DNA from: Pseudomonas reidholzensis
Lineage (GTDB): Bacteria; Pseudomonadota; Gammaproteobacteria; Pseudomonadales; Pseudomonadaceae
Direction: 5' to 3'
Length of the DNA: 64,000 nucleotides
Assembly (NCBI RefSeq): GCF_900536025.1
Contig: NZ_UNOZ01000017.1
Span: 124,001 to 188,000, forward strand
A program made the translations under genes and the position numbers. This document shows positions 25,805 through 35,186 of the stretch, piece after piece (position 1 is the stretch's first letter; the number at the start of each line of letters is the position of its first letter). The notes beneath the pieces are model-generated. The model was given only the letters and a program-made list of their open reading frames with translations, was not told the DNA's origin and did no database searches.

Positions 25805-28237
25805 TCAGAAATCGACCGTCGCCGACAGCTGCAATGCCCGCGGGTAGCCGGGCGAAATGGCCCCGTACGAGGCCACGCCCGACCAATACTCGCGATCGAA
25901 GACGTTCTGCACCGTGGCCCTGAACGTGGTCGGGCGGCCGTCGATGCGGGTGGCGTAGCGCGCCCCGACATCGAAGCGGGTCCAGGCGTCCAGCGCCTGG
26001 GTATTGGCCTGGTTGATGTACTGGCTGGCGGTGTAGATCGCGCCGCCGGTGAGGGTCACGCCTTCGACCCAGGGGGTGTCCCACTCGGCCCACAGGTTGG
26101 CCTGCACATCCGGCACGCCGACCGGCTCGTTGCCACGGTTGGCGGCGGTCGCCGAATCGGTCAGCTTGCCATCGAGCAGCGTCACCCCGCCCAGCAGCCG
26201 GGTACCCGGGGCGACTTCACCGAACAGGCTCAGCTCGACACCGCGGTTGCGTTGCTCGGCCTGGACCGAAAACAGGTTGCCGGCGCCCAGCTCGCCACTG
26301 GGCTTCTCGATCTGGAACAGCGCCAGGGTGGTCATGAACGAGGCGTACTCATACTTCACCCCCAGCTCGTGCTGCCGAGTCTCGTAGGGCGCAAAGGCCT
26401 CGCCGGGATTGGCCGACGTGGCGGGTGCCACATCGCCTTTGCTCAAGCCTTCGACGTAGTTGTAGTAGAACGAGACGTTTTCCCACGGCTTCACCACCAC
26501 GCCGACCACCGGCGTCGTGGCACTGTCGTCATAGCGCGGGTTGACCCCGTTGGCGGCGTTGTAGTTGCGCGACTCGATCATTTGCCGGCGCAGGCCCAGG
26601 GTCAACTGCAGCCGGTCATCGAGCACCGCCAGGGTGTCGGTGATCGCAACTCCCGACAGCTCACTTTCGGACACCCGCAGCACCTTCGGCGCCAGGATGT
26701 ACTGCTGCGGTGCATCGACCGGGTGATAGATATTGGAGAACACCTCGGTGCCGTTGCGGATGCCCCTGGACAACTCGTCCTGGTAACGCGTGGCCATCAC
26801 GGTCAGGGTGTGGTTGACCGGGCCGGTTTCGAACAGGCCGCGCAGGCCGATATCCGCCGTCGAGCGATCGACGTTGAATTTGTAGTAGCCGGGGATATTA
26901 CTGGTATCGCCCGCCGCGTTGAGAATGCGCGGCACCTGGTCGGACAACCGCTCGACATCGGCCCTGCCGCCACCGGCGTGGGCGAACACGGTCAGCGAAT
27001 CGTTGAGGTCATACTCACCCCCGAGCAACGCCGACTGTTCACGGGTGGTCGACCAGCCCCAGTCCTGTGGCAGGTTGGTCCGGCCTTTCGGTGCAGAGGG
27101 CACGTCGGTGCCGGCAGCAACGGTGAAGGGTCGCGAGGCGGCGTCCCATTGTTCTTTCTGGCTGATGAAGTCCAGGTTCAGGCGCAGCCGTTCGCCCTGG
27201 TAGTCCAGCGCGATGGCGCCGATGTCCAGGGCGCGCTGCTGGTTGTCGATGGCGGTGTCACCTTGTGCGAGGCTGCCGTTGAAGCGCACGCCCCACTGTT
27301 TTTCATCACCAAAACGACGGCTGATGTCGATATGGCCGCCGACCTGGGTGTCGGAGCCGTAGCTTGCGGTGAGCCGGGTGAGGTCTTCGGCCAGCGCCCG
27401 CTTGGGCACGATGTTGATCACCCCACCCACCCCGCTGTTCGGTGAGATGCCGTACATCAGTGCGCCCGGCCCCTTGAGCACTTCGACGCGCTCGGCATAC
27501 TCGGTGAACACCCGGTAGTTGGGCGCCACGCCGTACACGCCGTCGAACGCCAGCTCACCGAGGTTGCCTTCGCCGACTGGAAAACCCCGAATGAAAAACG
27601 AGTCGACGATGCCGCCGGTCTGGCCGGTCGAGCGCACCGAAGGGTCGCGTTCGAGGGCATCGGCGACGGTCACGGTCTGCAGGTCGGCCAGGGTCTTGGC
27701 GGTGTAGCTGGTGACGCTGAACGGGGTGTCCCGCACATCCTGGTTGCCGAGCATGCCGAGCCGCCCGCCGCGCGCAACCTGGCCGCCCGCGTAGGCGTCC
27801 GGCAGGCCACCGCTGCGCAGGCTGCTGGCGTCGATGGTGGTCGCCGCCAAGGTCAGGCCATCGCCACTGGCAGCGCTCTGGCGCACCAGCATGAACGTGC
27901 CGTCAGCGAGCGCTGCCAGCTCGAGCCCGCTCCCAGCCAGCAACCGGGCGATGCCCTCACTTGGCGAATAGCTGCCGGACAGGCCTGGGCTGTGCAAGCC
28001 TTCGGTCAACGCGGGCTCGAACGACAGGGCGATGCCGGACTGCATGGCAAAACTGGACAAGGCACGGCCCAGAGCCCCTGCCGGGATGTCATAGGTGTGC
28101 ACCGCGACGGCATCCAGCTGGGCCGGCGCAGCCGCACAGACGTTGGCACTGGCGGCGACCAGGGCAACACTCAGCACAGCGCTGCGCACGGCAAGGGCTA
28201 ACGCACGTTCACCGCGAGGACGACTGGCAACAGGCAT
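25805..28237 (-). CDS. TonB-dependent siderophore receptor with STN signalling domain (FecA/FpvA type)
   Basis: From ATG 28237 there are 810 residues: a signal peptide (VRSAVLSVALVAASANVCA), an STN secretin/TonB short N-domain (residues about 50-120, YDIPAGALGRALSSFAMQSG), a plug (GNQDVRDTPFSVTSY; VLKGPGALMYG) and a 22-strand barrel ending LQLSATVDF with the terminal Phe. The STN domain contacts the anti-sigma factor FecR in the periplasm, so uptake is coupled to signalling. The next genes are fecR and fecI, with a Fur box before fecI. The ligand, probably a ferric siderophore made by another organism, cannot be named. Confidence 0.92.
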   Translation of the reverse strand: MPVASRPRGERALALAVRSAVLSVALVAASANVCAAAPAQLDAVAVHTYDIPAGALGRALSSFAMQSGIALSFEPALTEGLHSPGLSGSYSPSEGIARLLAGSGLELAALADGTFMLVRQSAASGDGLTLAATTIDASSLRSGGLPDAYAGGQVARGGRLGMLGNQDVRDTPFSVTSYTAKTLADLQTVTVADALERDPSVRSTGQTGGIVDSFFIRGFPVGEGNLGELAFDGVYGVAPNYRVFTEYAERVEVLKGPGALMYGISPNSGVGGVINIVPKRALAEDLTRLTASYGSDTQVGGHIDISRRFGDEKQWGVRFNGSLAQGDTAIDNQQRALDIGAIALDYQGERLRLNLDFISQKEQWDAASRPFTVAAGTDVPSAPKGRTNLPQDWGWSTTREQSALLGGEYDLNDSLTVFAHAGGGRADVERLSDQVPRILNAAGDTSNIPGYYKFNVDRSTADIGLRGLFETGPVNHTLTVMATRYQDELSRGIRNGTEVFSNIYHPVDAPQQYILAPKVLRVSESELSGVAITDTLAVLDDRLQLTLGLRRQMIESRNYNAANGVNPRYDDSATTPVVGVVVKPWENVSFYYNYVEGLSKGDVAPATSANPGEAFAPYETRQHELGVKYEYASFMTTLALFQIEKPSGELGAGNLFSVQAEQRNRGVELSLFGEVAPGTRLLGGVTLLDGKLTDSATAANRGNEPVGVPDVQANLWAEWDTPWVEGVTLTGGAIYTASQYINQANTQALDAWTRFDVGARYATRIDGRPTTFRATVQNVFDREYWSGVASYGAISPGYPRALQLSATVDF

Positions 28238-28343
28238 GACGGAGGGATCCTTTCTGACTGGGTAAAAAGTGGTTTTCACTCTTGTTGCCAGCCGAAACCG
28301 AAAAAAGTATCAGGACGCGACGATTATTTTTGCAGGCCAGGGC

Positions 28344-29318
28344 TCAACGGGCGGACAGCAGGGTCCAGTAGCCCTCCATGTGCTCCGTCACCGCAACGGG
28401 ATAGGTCGCCACCAGCATGTTCACGGTGCGCCGCCAGTCACTGACCGGGAACGCCCCCGACACAGGCAGATCGGCAATCTGCGGGTCACATCGGATGAAG
28501 CCGCGGCGGTAGCGCGCCAGTTCGCTGACAAGCGCCTGCAAGCGCATCTTGTCCGCCAGCAGCATGCCTTGGGTCCAGGCGCTGACGCTGCCATCTACAG
28601 GCCGCAGCGCACCAAGTGTGTGGGCGTCGAAGTCGGTGCGCTCACCGGCCCTGACCACCTGCGGCTCGGCCTGCCGCGCATTGGCGGGCTCTACCCGCAC
28701 AGCGCCTTCGAGCACTGCCAGGTAGGTGCGCCCGGCCACTTCACGGACGACGAAGCGCGTGCCCAGCGCCTGCAGCCGCCCTTCACCGGTGCCGACCCGC
28801 AGCGGTCGCGACGGTAGCTGAGTATCGACGGCGGTCTGCACCAGGATCTCCCCGCGCAGCAGGTGGATAAAGCGCTGGTTGGCGTCGAAGCGCACGTCGA
28901 TGGCCGAGTCGGTGTTGAGAAACACCTGCGTGCCGTCCGCCAGGACCAGCTCGCGGCACTCGCCAATCGCCGAACGGTAGTCCGCCGCCCAGCCTTGCCG
29001 CTCGGTCAGGTGCCAGCCCGCCCAACTGGCCGGGCCGAGGGCCAGCAACAGCGCCAGGCGGCTGATCAGCGCACGTCGGCCAGGCTCGGCCGGGCGATCC
29101 AGGGCAGACATCGACAGCGTCGGCGGCAAGCCGGCGAGCTTGCCCATCAGCAGCTCGGCACGCTGCCAGGCCCGCTCGTGCTCGACGCTGCTGTTGCGCC
29201 AGCTCAGCCAAGCCGCCTGCTGCGCCTGGCTTACCTCGCCGGCGCTCATGTTCATCAGCCACTCGGCGGCCTCTTCGAGAGCCTGTGGCGCAATGTCGCC
29301 GGGGCGATTGGCTGCCAT
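28344..29318 (-). CDS. FecR-family anti-sigma factor
   Basis: This 324-residue protein has a short cytoplasmic N-terminal domain with conserved tryptophans (EEAAEWLMNMSAGEVS, then WLSWRNSS) that binds the sigma factor. One transmembrane helix follows at about residues 83-101, and then a periplasmic FecR domain (REIVLADG-like region, LVLADGTQVFLNTDSAID). FecR relays ferric-siderophore binding from the receptor to FecI. Its ATG directly follows the fecI stop (TAGATG), so the two are translationally coupled. The order fecI-fecR-receptor is the usual one. Confidence 0.92.
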   Translation of the reverse strand: MAANRPGDIAPQALEEAAEWLMNMSAGEVSQAQQAAWLSWRNSSVEHERAWQRAELLMGKLAGLPPTLSMSALDRPAEPGRRALISRLALLLALGPASWAGWHLTERQGWAADYRSAIGECRELVLADGTQVFLNTDSAIDVRFDANQRFIHLLRGEILVQTAVDTQLPSRPLRVGTGEGRLQALGTRFVVREVAGRTYLAVLEGAVRVEPANARQAEPQVVRAGERTDFDAHTLGALRPVDGSVSAWTQGMLLADKMRLQALVSELARYRRGFIRCDPQIADLPVSGAFPVSDWRRTVNMLVATYPVAVTEHMEGYWTLLSAR

Positions 29319-29831
29319 CTATTCAACCCACTTCAGGCACTGCAGGAACGCCTGTTTCATGTAGCGCTTGACGGTGATCAGCGACACGTCGAGCTGCTCG
29401 GCAATGGCTTCGTACTTCATCCCGGTCAGTTGCGACAGTAGAAATGCGCGACGGACCAACGGCGGCAGGCTGTCGAGCAGCGCGTCGATCTCATGCAGGG
29501 TTTCCAGGATCAGGTAGCGCGTCTCCGGCGACGGCGCCTCGGCCAACGGGGCCTGTTGCAAGGCGCTCAGGTAGGCACGCTCCAGCGACTTGCGCTGGCA
29601 CCAGTTGGCGAGGATGCCGCCCGCCACGCAATTGAGGTAGGCGCGCGGCTCGTTGAACACGGCGACCTTGGAGGCGAGGATGCGCGCGAACGTGTCCTGG
29701 ACCAGGTCGGCCGCGTCCAGGGCGTTGCCCAGTTTGCGGTACAGCCGGGCGTACAGCCAGCCCTGATGGCCGCTGTAAAGCGCTGCGACGTTGTCCAGGC
29801 GGCTATCGGAAGGAGGCAGGGCTTCGCTCAT
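29319..29831 (-). CDS. FecI-family ECF sigma factor
   Basis: The 170-residue sigma factor has sigma region 2 (ALDAADLVQDTFARIL, about residues 37-52) and region 4 (LSQLTGMKYEAIAEQLDVSL, helix-turn-helix, about 135-155) with no N-terminal extension. It is the ECF type that transcribes siderophore receptor genes. A Fur box about 20 bp upstream of ATG 29831 places it under iron repression. FecR downstream controls its activity. Confidence 0.93.
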   Translation of the reverse strand: MSEALPPSDSRLDNVAALYSGHQGWLYARLYRKLGNALDAADLVQDTFARILASKVAVFNEPRAYLNCVAGGILANWCQRKSLERAYLSALQQAPLAEAPSPETRYLILETLHEIDALLDSLPPLVRRAFLLSQLTGMKYEAIAEQLDVSLITVKRYMKQAFLQCLKWVE

Positions 29832-29850
29832 GGGGCGATTCGTTTTTTGT

Positions 29851-29869
29851 AATTGAGAATTATTTTCAA
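29851..29869 (-). promoter_or_regulatory. Fur box upstream of fecI
   Basis: AATTGAGAATTATTTTCAA contains the dyad TTGA-N-AAT/ATT-N-TCAA, close to the Fur 7-1-7 pattern. It lies 20 bases upstream of fecI and is A/T-rich against a GC-rich background. Iron-replete Fur would block fecI-fecR transcription. Confidence 0.8.
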
Positions 29870-29998
29870 GCTTAAGGTAAAGCTGCGGGCAAATTCAATC
29901 CCGCGACAGCGTTGGGTGGGCCAGCAACTTCCTCAAGCCAGGCGTTCACTAGGCCAGCCCCTCCAAGGTCTTTGCATGCTTTCTGAACTTGTCTTTGG

Positions 29999-30125
29999 CT
30001 TGAGCTCGCCGGGGCCGCTACGCAGCCCTTTCGCGACGCAAGGCCGCTCCCACAGGATGGCGGCGTCCATGTGGGAGCGGCCTTGTGTCGCGAAAGGGGC
30101 GCGCAGCGGCCCCGGCGAGCTCAAG
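29999..30125. repeat. Long inverted repeat (55-bp arms) containing REP sequence
   Basis: Arms 29999-30053 and 30071-30125 match at 51 of 55 positions with a 17-base loop. The inner part is a REP pair of the GCAAGGCCGCTCCCAC flavour; the outer part (CTTGAGCTCGCCGGGGCCGC) is extra. It fills the gap between LysR (30161) and the fecI promoter and could act as a strong transcription stop. The rest of 29870-29998 holds nothing recognised. Confidence 0.9.
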
Positions 30126-30160
30126 ACACACGTAATTTCTGAACACTTTGAAAGGCTGAT

Positions 30161-31042
30161 TCACTGGCGCAAACGCTCCAACGCCTCGAGCACATAGCCA
30201 ACCCCCAGCTCCACCTCGCCCTCGCGGCAAGCGATCCCCAACTGCCGCCACAACCCCGGCCGCAGCGGTCGCCGGGCCACGCGCGGGTCCAGTTCGACCG
30301 CTTCGCCCTCCTGCGGCAGCAAGGTCGCGCCATAGCCCGCCGCCACCAGGCTCTTGATCGCATCGTTGAAGTTCAGCTCGATCCGCGCCTGGGGATACAA
30401 GCCCGCCGCGGCAAACCACTCCGAGGTCACCCGCGACAACTGGGTACCGCTGTCATTCAGGATCAACGCGCGCTGCGCCAACCACGCCGGGCTGACCCGC
30501 GCGGGCGGGCGCCAGTCGCTGGGCACATAGGCCATGATCGGGTCGCGCCGCCAGGGCGTGATGCGCACGCCCTTGCCTGCCACCTGCGGCAACGCCACCA
30601 GGCCGATGTCCAGGCTGCCGTCGCGCAGGCGCGCCAGTGAGGCCTGCGAGGTCAGCACCTGGACCTGCACGTCGATGCCCGGGTGCTCGACCCGCAACAC
30701 CTGCAGTGCCTGCGGCAACAGATGGGCAATCGCCCCGGTCGAGGCGCCCAGGCGCACCCGGCCCGTCAGGCCTTCGACCTGGCGGCGCACTTCGTCCAGG
30801 GCCAGGTCGGCATCCGCCAGCAAGCGCCGGGCCCGCGCCAGCAAGGTCTCGCCCAGGGCCGTCGGGCGCACCTGGCCGCGGGTGCGGGTGAGCAATGCCG
30901 CGCCAACCCGGGCCTCCAGCTCGGCGACATGCAGGCTGATGGTCGGCGGGGCCAGGTTGAGCTGTCGGGCGGCTTCGGCAAACGAGCCGAGGTCGGCGAT
31001 CACTACGAGAGTACGCAGGCGGTCGAGGCTGATTTCACGCAT
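30161..31042 (-). CDS. LysR-family transcriptional regulator
   Basis: This 293-residue LysR protein has a helix-turn-helix ([20 protein letters not shown], residues about 21-40) and a full effector domain. It is divergent from argC with about 105 bp between, but argC is a biosynthetic gene with no usual LysR control, so the target is not evident. A small change, the PPTIS loop, marks the recognition helix. It ends shortly before the 55-bp inverted repeat. Confidence 0.87.
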   Translation of the reverse strand: MREISLDRLRTLVVIADLGSFAEAARQLNLAPPTISLHVAELEARVGAALLTRTRGQVRPTALGETLLARARRLLADADLALDEVRRQVEGLTGRVRLGASTGAIAHLLPQALQVLRVEHPGIDVQVQVLTSQASLARLRDGSLDIGLVALPQVAGKGVRITPWRRDPIMAYVPSDWRPPARVSPAWLAQRALILNDSGTQLSRVTSEWFAAAGLYPQARIELNFNDAIKSLVAAGYGATLLPQEGEAVELDPRVARRPLRPGLWRQLGIACREGEVELGVGYVLEALERLRQ

Positions 31043-31147
31043 GGCTGTCGTTCAGTTTTTATGAAGACCAGCATCATGATATTCAAATTTTCTTTCGTCC
31101 AGCGACGCGCGAGCATAGGTCATCAGCCCTTCACGTGGACCCCGACC

Positions 31148-32089
31148 ATGCATACCCCTGTTGTTTTCATCGATGGCGACCAAGGCACCACCGGCCTGCA
31201 GATCCACGCCCGCCTGCACGGGCGCGACGACCTGCGCCTGCTGACCTTGCCCAAAGCCGACCGCAAGCACCCAGAGCGCCGCGCCGAGGCGATCAACAGC
31301 GCCGACATCGCCCTGCTGTGCCTGCCCGACGCCGCCGCCATCGAGGCCGTGGCGGCGATCAGTAACCCGGCGGTACGGGTGATCGACGCCAGCTCCGCGC
31401 ACCGCACCACGCCGGGCTGGGTGTATGGCCTGCCCGAGCTGGACGCCCAGCAACCCGAGCGCATCGCCCAGGCCAAGCGGGTGAGCAACCCCGGCTGCTA
31501 CCCGACCGGCGCCATCGCCCTGCTGCGGCCGTTGATCCAGGCCGGGCTGCTGCCGGCGGACTACCCGCTCAGTGTGCACGCCATCTCGGGGTATTCCGGG
31601 GGTGGCCGCGCGGCGGTCGAGCGCCATGAGCAGCCGCACGAGGGCAGCTTGCCGACCCTGCAACTGTATGGCCTGGAGCTGGCCCACAAGCATGTGCCGG
31701 AGATCCAGCAGCATGCCGGCCTCAGCGCGCGGCCGGTATTCCTGCCAGGCTATGGCGCCTACCGCCAGGGCATCGTGTTGACCATCCCGCTGCAACTGCG
31801 CCTGCTGCCCGCCGGGGTGAGCGCCGAGCACCTGCAGGCGTGCCTCGAGCAGCACTACCAGGGCGCCCGCCATGTGCAACTGATGCCGCTGCATCGAGGC
31901 GGGCCGGCAGCCCCGCTCGACCCAGAAGTGCTGAACGACAGCAATGACCTGCGCCTGGCCCTGTTCGCCAACCCCGAACATGGCCAGGTAGTGCTCACCG
32001 CCGTGTTCGATAACCTCGGCAAGGGCGCCTCGGGCGCGGCCGTACAAAACCTCGACCTGATGCTCGCGGCGCTCGCCGCACGAGGCTGA
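31148..32089 (+). CDS. argC: N-acetyl-gamma-glutamyl-phosphate reductase, type 2
   Basis: ATG 31148 gives 313 residues, the short type-2 ArgC length. The NADP fold begins [19 protein letters not shown], the catalytic Cys117 is in [10 protein letters not shown], and His residues in [12 protein letters not shown] complete the site. ArgC reduces N-acetylglutamyl phosphate to the semialdehyde in arginine synthesis. Pseudomonas genomes often carry both ArgC types; the type-1 gene would be elsewhere. The ribosome site is weak. The next gene, an acetyltransferase, follows 80 bp later. Confidence 0.92.
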   Translation: MHTPVVFIDGDQGTTGLQIHARLHGRDDLRLLTLPKADRKHPERRAEAINSADIALLCLPDAAAIEAVAAISNPAVRVIDASSAHRTTPGWVYGLPELDAQQPERIAQAKRVSNPGCYPTGAIALLRPLIQAGLLPADYPLSVHAISGYSGGGRAAVERHEQPHEGSLPTLQLYGLELAHKHVPEIQQHAGLSARPVFLPGYGAYRQGIVLTIPLQLRLLPAGVSAEHLQACLEQHYQGARHVQLMPLHRGGPAAPLDPEVLNDSNDLRLALFANPEHGQVVLTAVFDNLGKGASGAAVQNLDLMLAALAARG

Positions 32090-32169
32090 TCCGGCAAAAC
32101 CGGGTAGACTGTCCACCCCGCGCTACACCCGGCGCGGGGTGTTTCTGCCCAGCCGGAGCTTTGCCAGCG

Positions 32170-32856
32170 ATGTACATCCTCCGCCGCCTCGACAGCGTGC
32201 CGCCCGAATCCTTCCAGAACCAGATCCGCCAGTTGGTGATCGACCATGTCGGCGAACTGAGCAGCGTGGCCATCAGTGCCGACAACCCGCTGTACCCGCT
32301 GTATCAATACGGCGTCGGCCTGGAGGTGCACCAGTACCTGCAAGCGCTGGACGGCAGCCGTGGCCTGGCCGTGGAGCTGTTGCTCGCGCTCGACGCCGAA
32401 GCGCCGGACCAGTTGCTCGGTTTCGCCATCGCCTTGCCGGCCCAGGACAACCCGCAGGCCTGCGTGCTGGCGTTCATGGCCGTGCTCGCCAGCCACCGTC
32501 GCCAGGGCATCGGCCGCGGCCTGCTGGCGGATCTGCAGGCGCGTTACCCGAGCGTCGAGCTCAACGCCTTTGCCGCGGTGGTGCCGTGGTTCGAGGAGAT
32601 GGGCATGCAAGTGGTCGCCGCCCGTGGCCCGCAGGTGCTGATGAGCAGTACCGGGCAGGCCAGCGGGGCGTTGGTCGGCAGGCTGGATATCGCACCGATT
32701 TACCAGACCCTGGAGGTCCGCCAGATCCACGCGTACCTGCTCAAGCAGCAGGGTGAAGAAGCGATGGTCGAGGCGGAGCGCTTGCGCGATGAGCGCCTGG
32801 ACCAGTTGGGGCTGCAGGCCCAGGCCTGCGTGAAGCAGCGCAAGACCGTGCACTGA
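32170..32856 (+). CDS. GNAT-family N-acetyltransferase
   Basis: ATG 32170 gives 228 residues. The acetyl-CoA pattern is AFMAVLASHRRQGIGRGLLADLQ-like (read in two pieces: LASHRRQGIGRG, LLADLQARYP), a normal R-x-x-G-x-G loop. A C-terminal tail of about 50 residues, rich in Glu, Arg and Gln, extends beyond the GNAT fold. The substrate is unknown. It follows argC closely and may share its transcript, though nothing else ties it to arginine. Confidence 0.8.
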   Translation: MYILRRLDSVPPESFQNQIRQLVIDHVGELSSVAISADNPLYPLYQYGVGLEVHQYLQALDGSRGLAVELLLALDAEAPDQLLGFAIALPAQDNPQACVLAFMAVLASHRRQGIGRGLLADLQARYPSVELNAFAAVVPWFEEMGMQVVAARGPQVLMSSTGQASGALVGRLDIAPIYQTLEVRQIHAYLLKQQGEEAMVEAERLRDERLDQLGLQAQACVKQRKTVH

Positions 32857-32885
32857 GGCCGAGCCCTTGAGGGGCAACGCATAAC

Positions 32886-32915
32886 CCTGTGGGAGCGGGT
32901 TGACCCGCGAAGAGG
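32886..32915. repeat. Single REP unit
   Basis: TGTGGGAGCGGGTTGACCCG at 32888 is one arm of the REP flavour with GGTT/ACCC, without its mirror partner. Confidence 0.75.
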
Positions 32916-32933
32916 CCGGCCCGGCCTAAAGCC

Positions 32934-33476
32934 TCAGACCTGGGTCAGCGGGATGTCCCCCGCGCTGCCCTTGCCCTCCCGCCGCTCGCCCATCCAGTCA
33001 TTGACCTGCTGGCCAAACTCGGCGGGAGCCTTGCGCCCAAAGCGCCGCGCAAGGTCGAGGATGGTCTGCTGTGCCAGCGCCTCTTCCATGCGCTTCTGCG
33101 CACCCATCATCACCGCATGGATCGCACAGGTCCCTTCGGTCGCCCAGCCCGGCGGCGAGCCCTCGAACACCGCGCAGCGCTCGCGGATCTCGCGGCAATC
33201 AAAAATCTTCTTCGGCCCGTCGATCGCCGTGACGATGTCCAGCACGGTGATCTCGTCCGACGGCCGCGCCAGGCGAAATCCGCCCCGCACGCCTTCGGTC
33301 GCCGCCACCAGGCCGGCCCTGGCCAGCTTGGTGAAGACCTTGGCCAGGTATTCCTGCGGCACGCCCTGCAGTTCGGCCAGGTCGCGCACGCTGGATTCGC
33401 GGCTGTCGCCACGTTCATCGAGCAGAAACAGCAGGCAGTGGATGCCGTACTCAACGCCGGCACTGTAAAGCGACAT
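32934..33476 (-). CDS. Rrf2-family transcriptional regulator with three candidate Fe-S cysteines
   Basis: This 180-residue protein has an N-terminal winged helix (VRDLAELQGVPQEYLAKVFT, residues about 30-49; then TEGVRGGFRLAR, the Rrf2 wing). Cysteines 94, 101 and 117 occur where IscR and NsrR carry their cluster ligands, though the C-x6-C-x15-C spacing is different. It may sense iron-sulfur status, NO or redox. It diverges from an FAD-dependent dehydrogenase across a 271-bp gap containing a perfect 9-bp inverted repeat. GGAGA precedes ATG 33476. Confidence 0.88.
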   Translation of the reverse strand: MSLYSAGVEYGIHCLLFLLDERGDSRESSVRDLAELQGVPQEYLAKVFTKLARAGLVAATEGVRGGFRLARPSDEITVLDIVTAIDGPKKIFDCREIRERCAVFEGSPPGWATEGTCAIHAVMMGAQKRMEEALAQQTILDLARRFGRKAPAEFGQQVNDWMGERREGKGSAGDIPLTQV

Positions 33477-33662
33477 GTCAATCTCCGACTAACTTTGTCG
33501 CAAATAATACGCTGCAAATACCCCCCAAAGCAAAACCCACCGATGCCATACGTCGCCTTTCGGCGCGCGCGCTGATCCTGACAAAGCCCATAAATCCGGT
33601 CATTTCAGAGGAATCGCCACGGGTTCACAGCGAGGGCAGCGGAAAAAAATGCTTGCCGCCGT

Positions 33663-33689
33663 TAACTACGATCAATACAGTCGTAGTTA
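33663..33689. promoter_or_regulatory. Perfect 9-bp inverted repeat, operator candidate for the Rrf2 regulator
   Basis: TAACTACGA (33663-33671) and TCGTAGTTA (33681-33689) are exact mirror arms around 9 bases. It lies about 60 bp upstream of the FAD dehydrogenase ATG, within its promoter, and about 187 bp from the Rrf2 start. Rrf2 dimers bind dyads of this length. Confidence 0.6.
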
Positions 33690-33747
33690 TTCGGCGGGCA
33701 CAGAACGCCACCGAAGCCTCTTTCTCGTCCCGCTACGGAGCTCCCTC

Positions 33748-34950
33748 ATGAACACCAACATCCTGATCATCGGTGCCGGTTTTGCTGGCGTCTGGAGTGC
33801 CCTCAGTGCTGCCCGCCTGCTTGACCAGGCACAGCGCGGCGACCTCAGCATCAGTGTGCTGGCCCCTCAGGCCGAACTGCGTATCCGCCCCCGTTTCTAC
33901 GAAGCCGACGTGCACGCCATGCAGGCCCCACTGGCGGCCCTGTTCGAATCGGTGGGGGTGAAGTTCATCCAGGGCCACGCCGACAGCATCGACGCCGAGG
34001 CACGCCAGGTCGGCTACCGTGACAGCCAGGGCCAACAGCGCCAGATCAGCTACGACCGCCTAGTCCTCGCGGCCGGCAGCCAGGTCGCCCGCCCGGCGAT
34101 CGCCGGCCTGGCCGAGCACACCTTCGATGTCGACCAGATGGAGTCGGCGGTACGCCTCGAGCAGCACCTGAACGGCCTCGCGGCCCTGCCCGCCTCACCT
34201 GCGCGCAACACTGTGGTGGTCTGCGGTGGCGGCTTCACCGGGATCGAAACCGCAACCGAAATGCCGGCACGCCTGCAGGCCATCCTCGGCGCCGCCACTG
34301 CGGTGCGCGTGGTCGTGGTCGACCGCGGGGCGAAGATTGGCGCAGCGCTCGGCGCCGGCATCACCCCGTCGATCGTCGCCGCCTGTGAGCAGGCCGGCGT
34401 CGAATGGCTGCCGGCCAGCGCAGTGGTGGCCGTCGATGCCGGCGGCGTGACCCTGGACAACGGCGAATACATCGCCAGCAAGACCGTGATCTGGACCGTC
34501 GGCGTCAAGGCCAGCCCACTGACCGCGCACGTCCCCGGCGAACGTGATGGCTTTGGCCGGCTGCGCGTCGACGACCACCTCAAGGTGATCGGCCAGCCGC
34601 ACATCTATGCCACCGGCGATGTCGCCTGGGCTGCGGTCGACGAACTCGGCAACCACGCCCTGATGACCTGCCAGCACGCGATCCCCATGGGCCGCCACTC
34701 GGGCAACAACGCCGCCGCCGACCTGCTGGCCCTGACGCCGGTGGTCTACCGCCAGCCCAAGTACGTCACCTGCCTCGACCTCGGCGGCTGGGGCGCGGCC
34801 TTCAGCGAAGGCTGGCAGCGCGAACTCAAGCTGCAGGGCCAGGAAGGCAAGGACCTGAAACGCCAGATCAACTCGGTGTGGATTTACCCGCCGGCGGCTG
34901 ATCGGGCCACTGCGCTGGCAGCCGCAGACCCCGCGATTACCATCGTCTGA
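33748..34950 (+). CDS. NAD(P)/FAD-dependent oxidoreductase, type-II NADH dehydrogenase-like
   Basis: ATG 33748 gives 400 residues. Two dinucleotide folds are visible: FAD loop IIGAGFAGVW (residues about 6-15) and NAD loop VVVCGGGFTGIETATE (about 155-170), with the ATGD motif IYATGDVAWA near 290. This is the pyridine-nucleotide-disulfide oxidoreductase/NDH-2 group without the redox-active CxxC. Such enzymes move electrons from NADH to quinone or other acceptors. There is no long C-terminal amphipathic helix, so membrane binding is uncertain. It is divergent from the Rrf2 gene and probably its target. A hairpin follows the stop. Confidence 0.87.
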   Translation: MNTNILIIGAGFAGVWSALSAARLLDQAQRGDLSISVLAPQAELRIRPRFYEADVHAMQAPLAALFESVGVKFIQGHADSIDAEARQVGYRDSQGQQRQISYDRLVLAAGSQVARPAIAGLAEHTFDVDQMESAVRLEQHLNGLAALPASPARNTVVVCGGGFTGIETATEMPARLQAILGAATAVRVVVVDRGAKIGAALGAGITPSIVAACEQAGVEWLPASAVVAVDAGGVTLDNGEYIASKTVIWTVGVKASPLTAHVPGERDGFGRLRVDDHLKVIGQPHIYATGDVAWAAVDELGNHALMTCQHAIPMGRHSGNNAAADLLALTPVVYRQPKYVTCLDLGGWGAAFSEGWQRELKLQGQEGKDLKRQINSVWIYPPAADRATALAAADPAITIV

Positions 34951-34964
34951 CCGCGAATAACCTG

Positions 34965-34993
34965 ACAAGTCCGTCAAAAAATGACGGACTTGT
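34965..34993 (+). terminator. 12-bp perfect hairpin after the FAD dehydrogenase
   Basis: ACAAGTCCGTCA and TGACGGACTTGT are exact mirror arms with an AAAAA loop, 15 bases after the stop codon. The following bases (TGCTACTTGTCG) have no clear T-run, so efficiency is uncertain. Confidence 0.65.
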
Positions 34994-35186
34994 TGCTACT
35001 TGTCGTTACATTGAATGACTGGTCAATAATAATGGCACTATGGCATCATCTAAGAAAAAACGATTCATGAAGGGTGAGGATCAACCACACATTTCGCAGT
35101 GCATCGAGAGCCCGGCGCCCCCCCGGTGACCCGGCTCCGCCGATCGAGCTCTTGACGCCTGCACGCCACCGTCAAGGAGCATTCCA

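Noticed and set aside
35030..35055. Sigma-54-like TGGCAC before the chemoreceptor
   Set aside because: The -12 element (TTGC) is absent at the required spacing.
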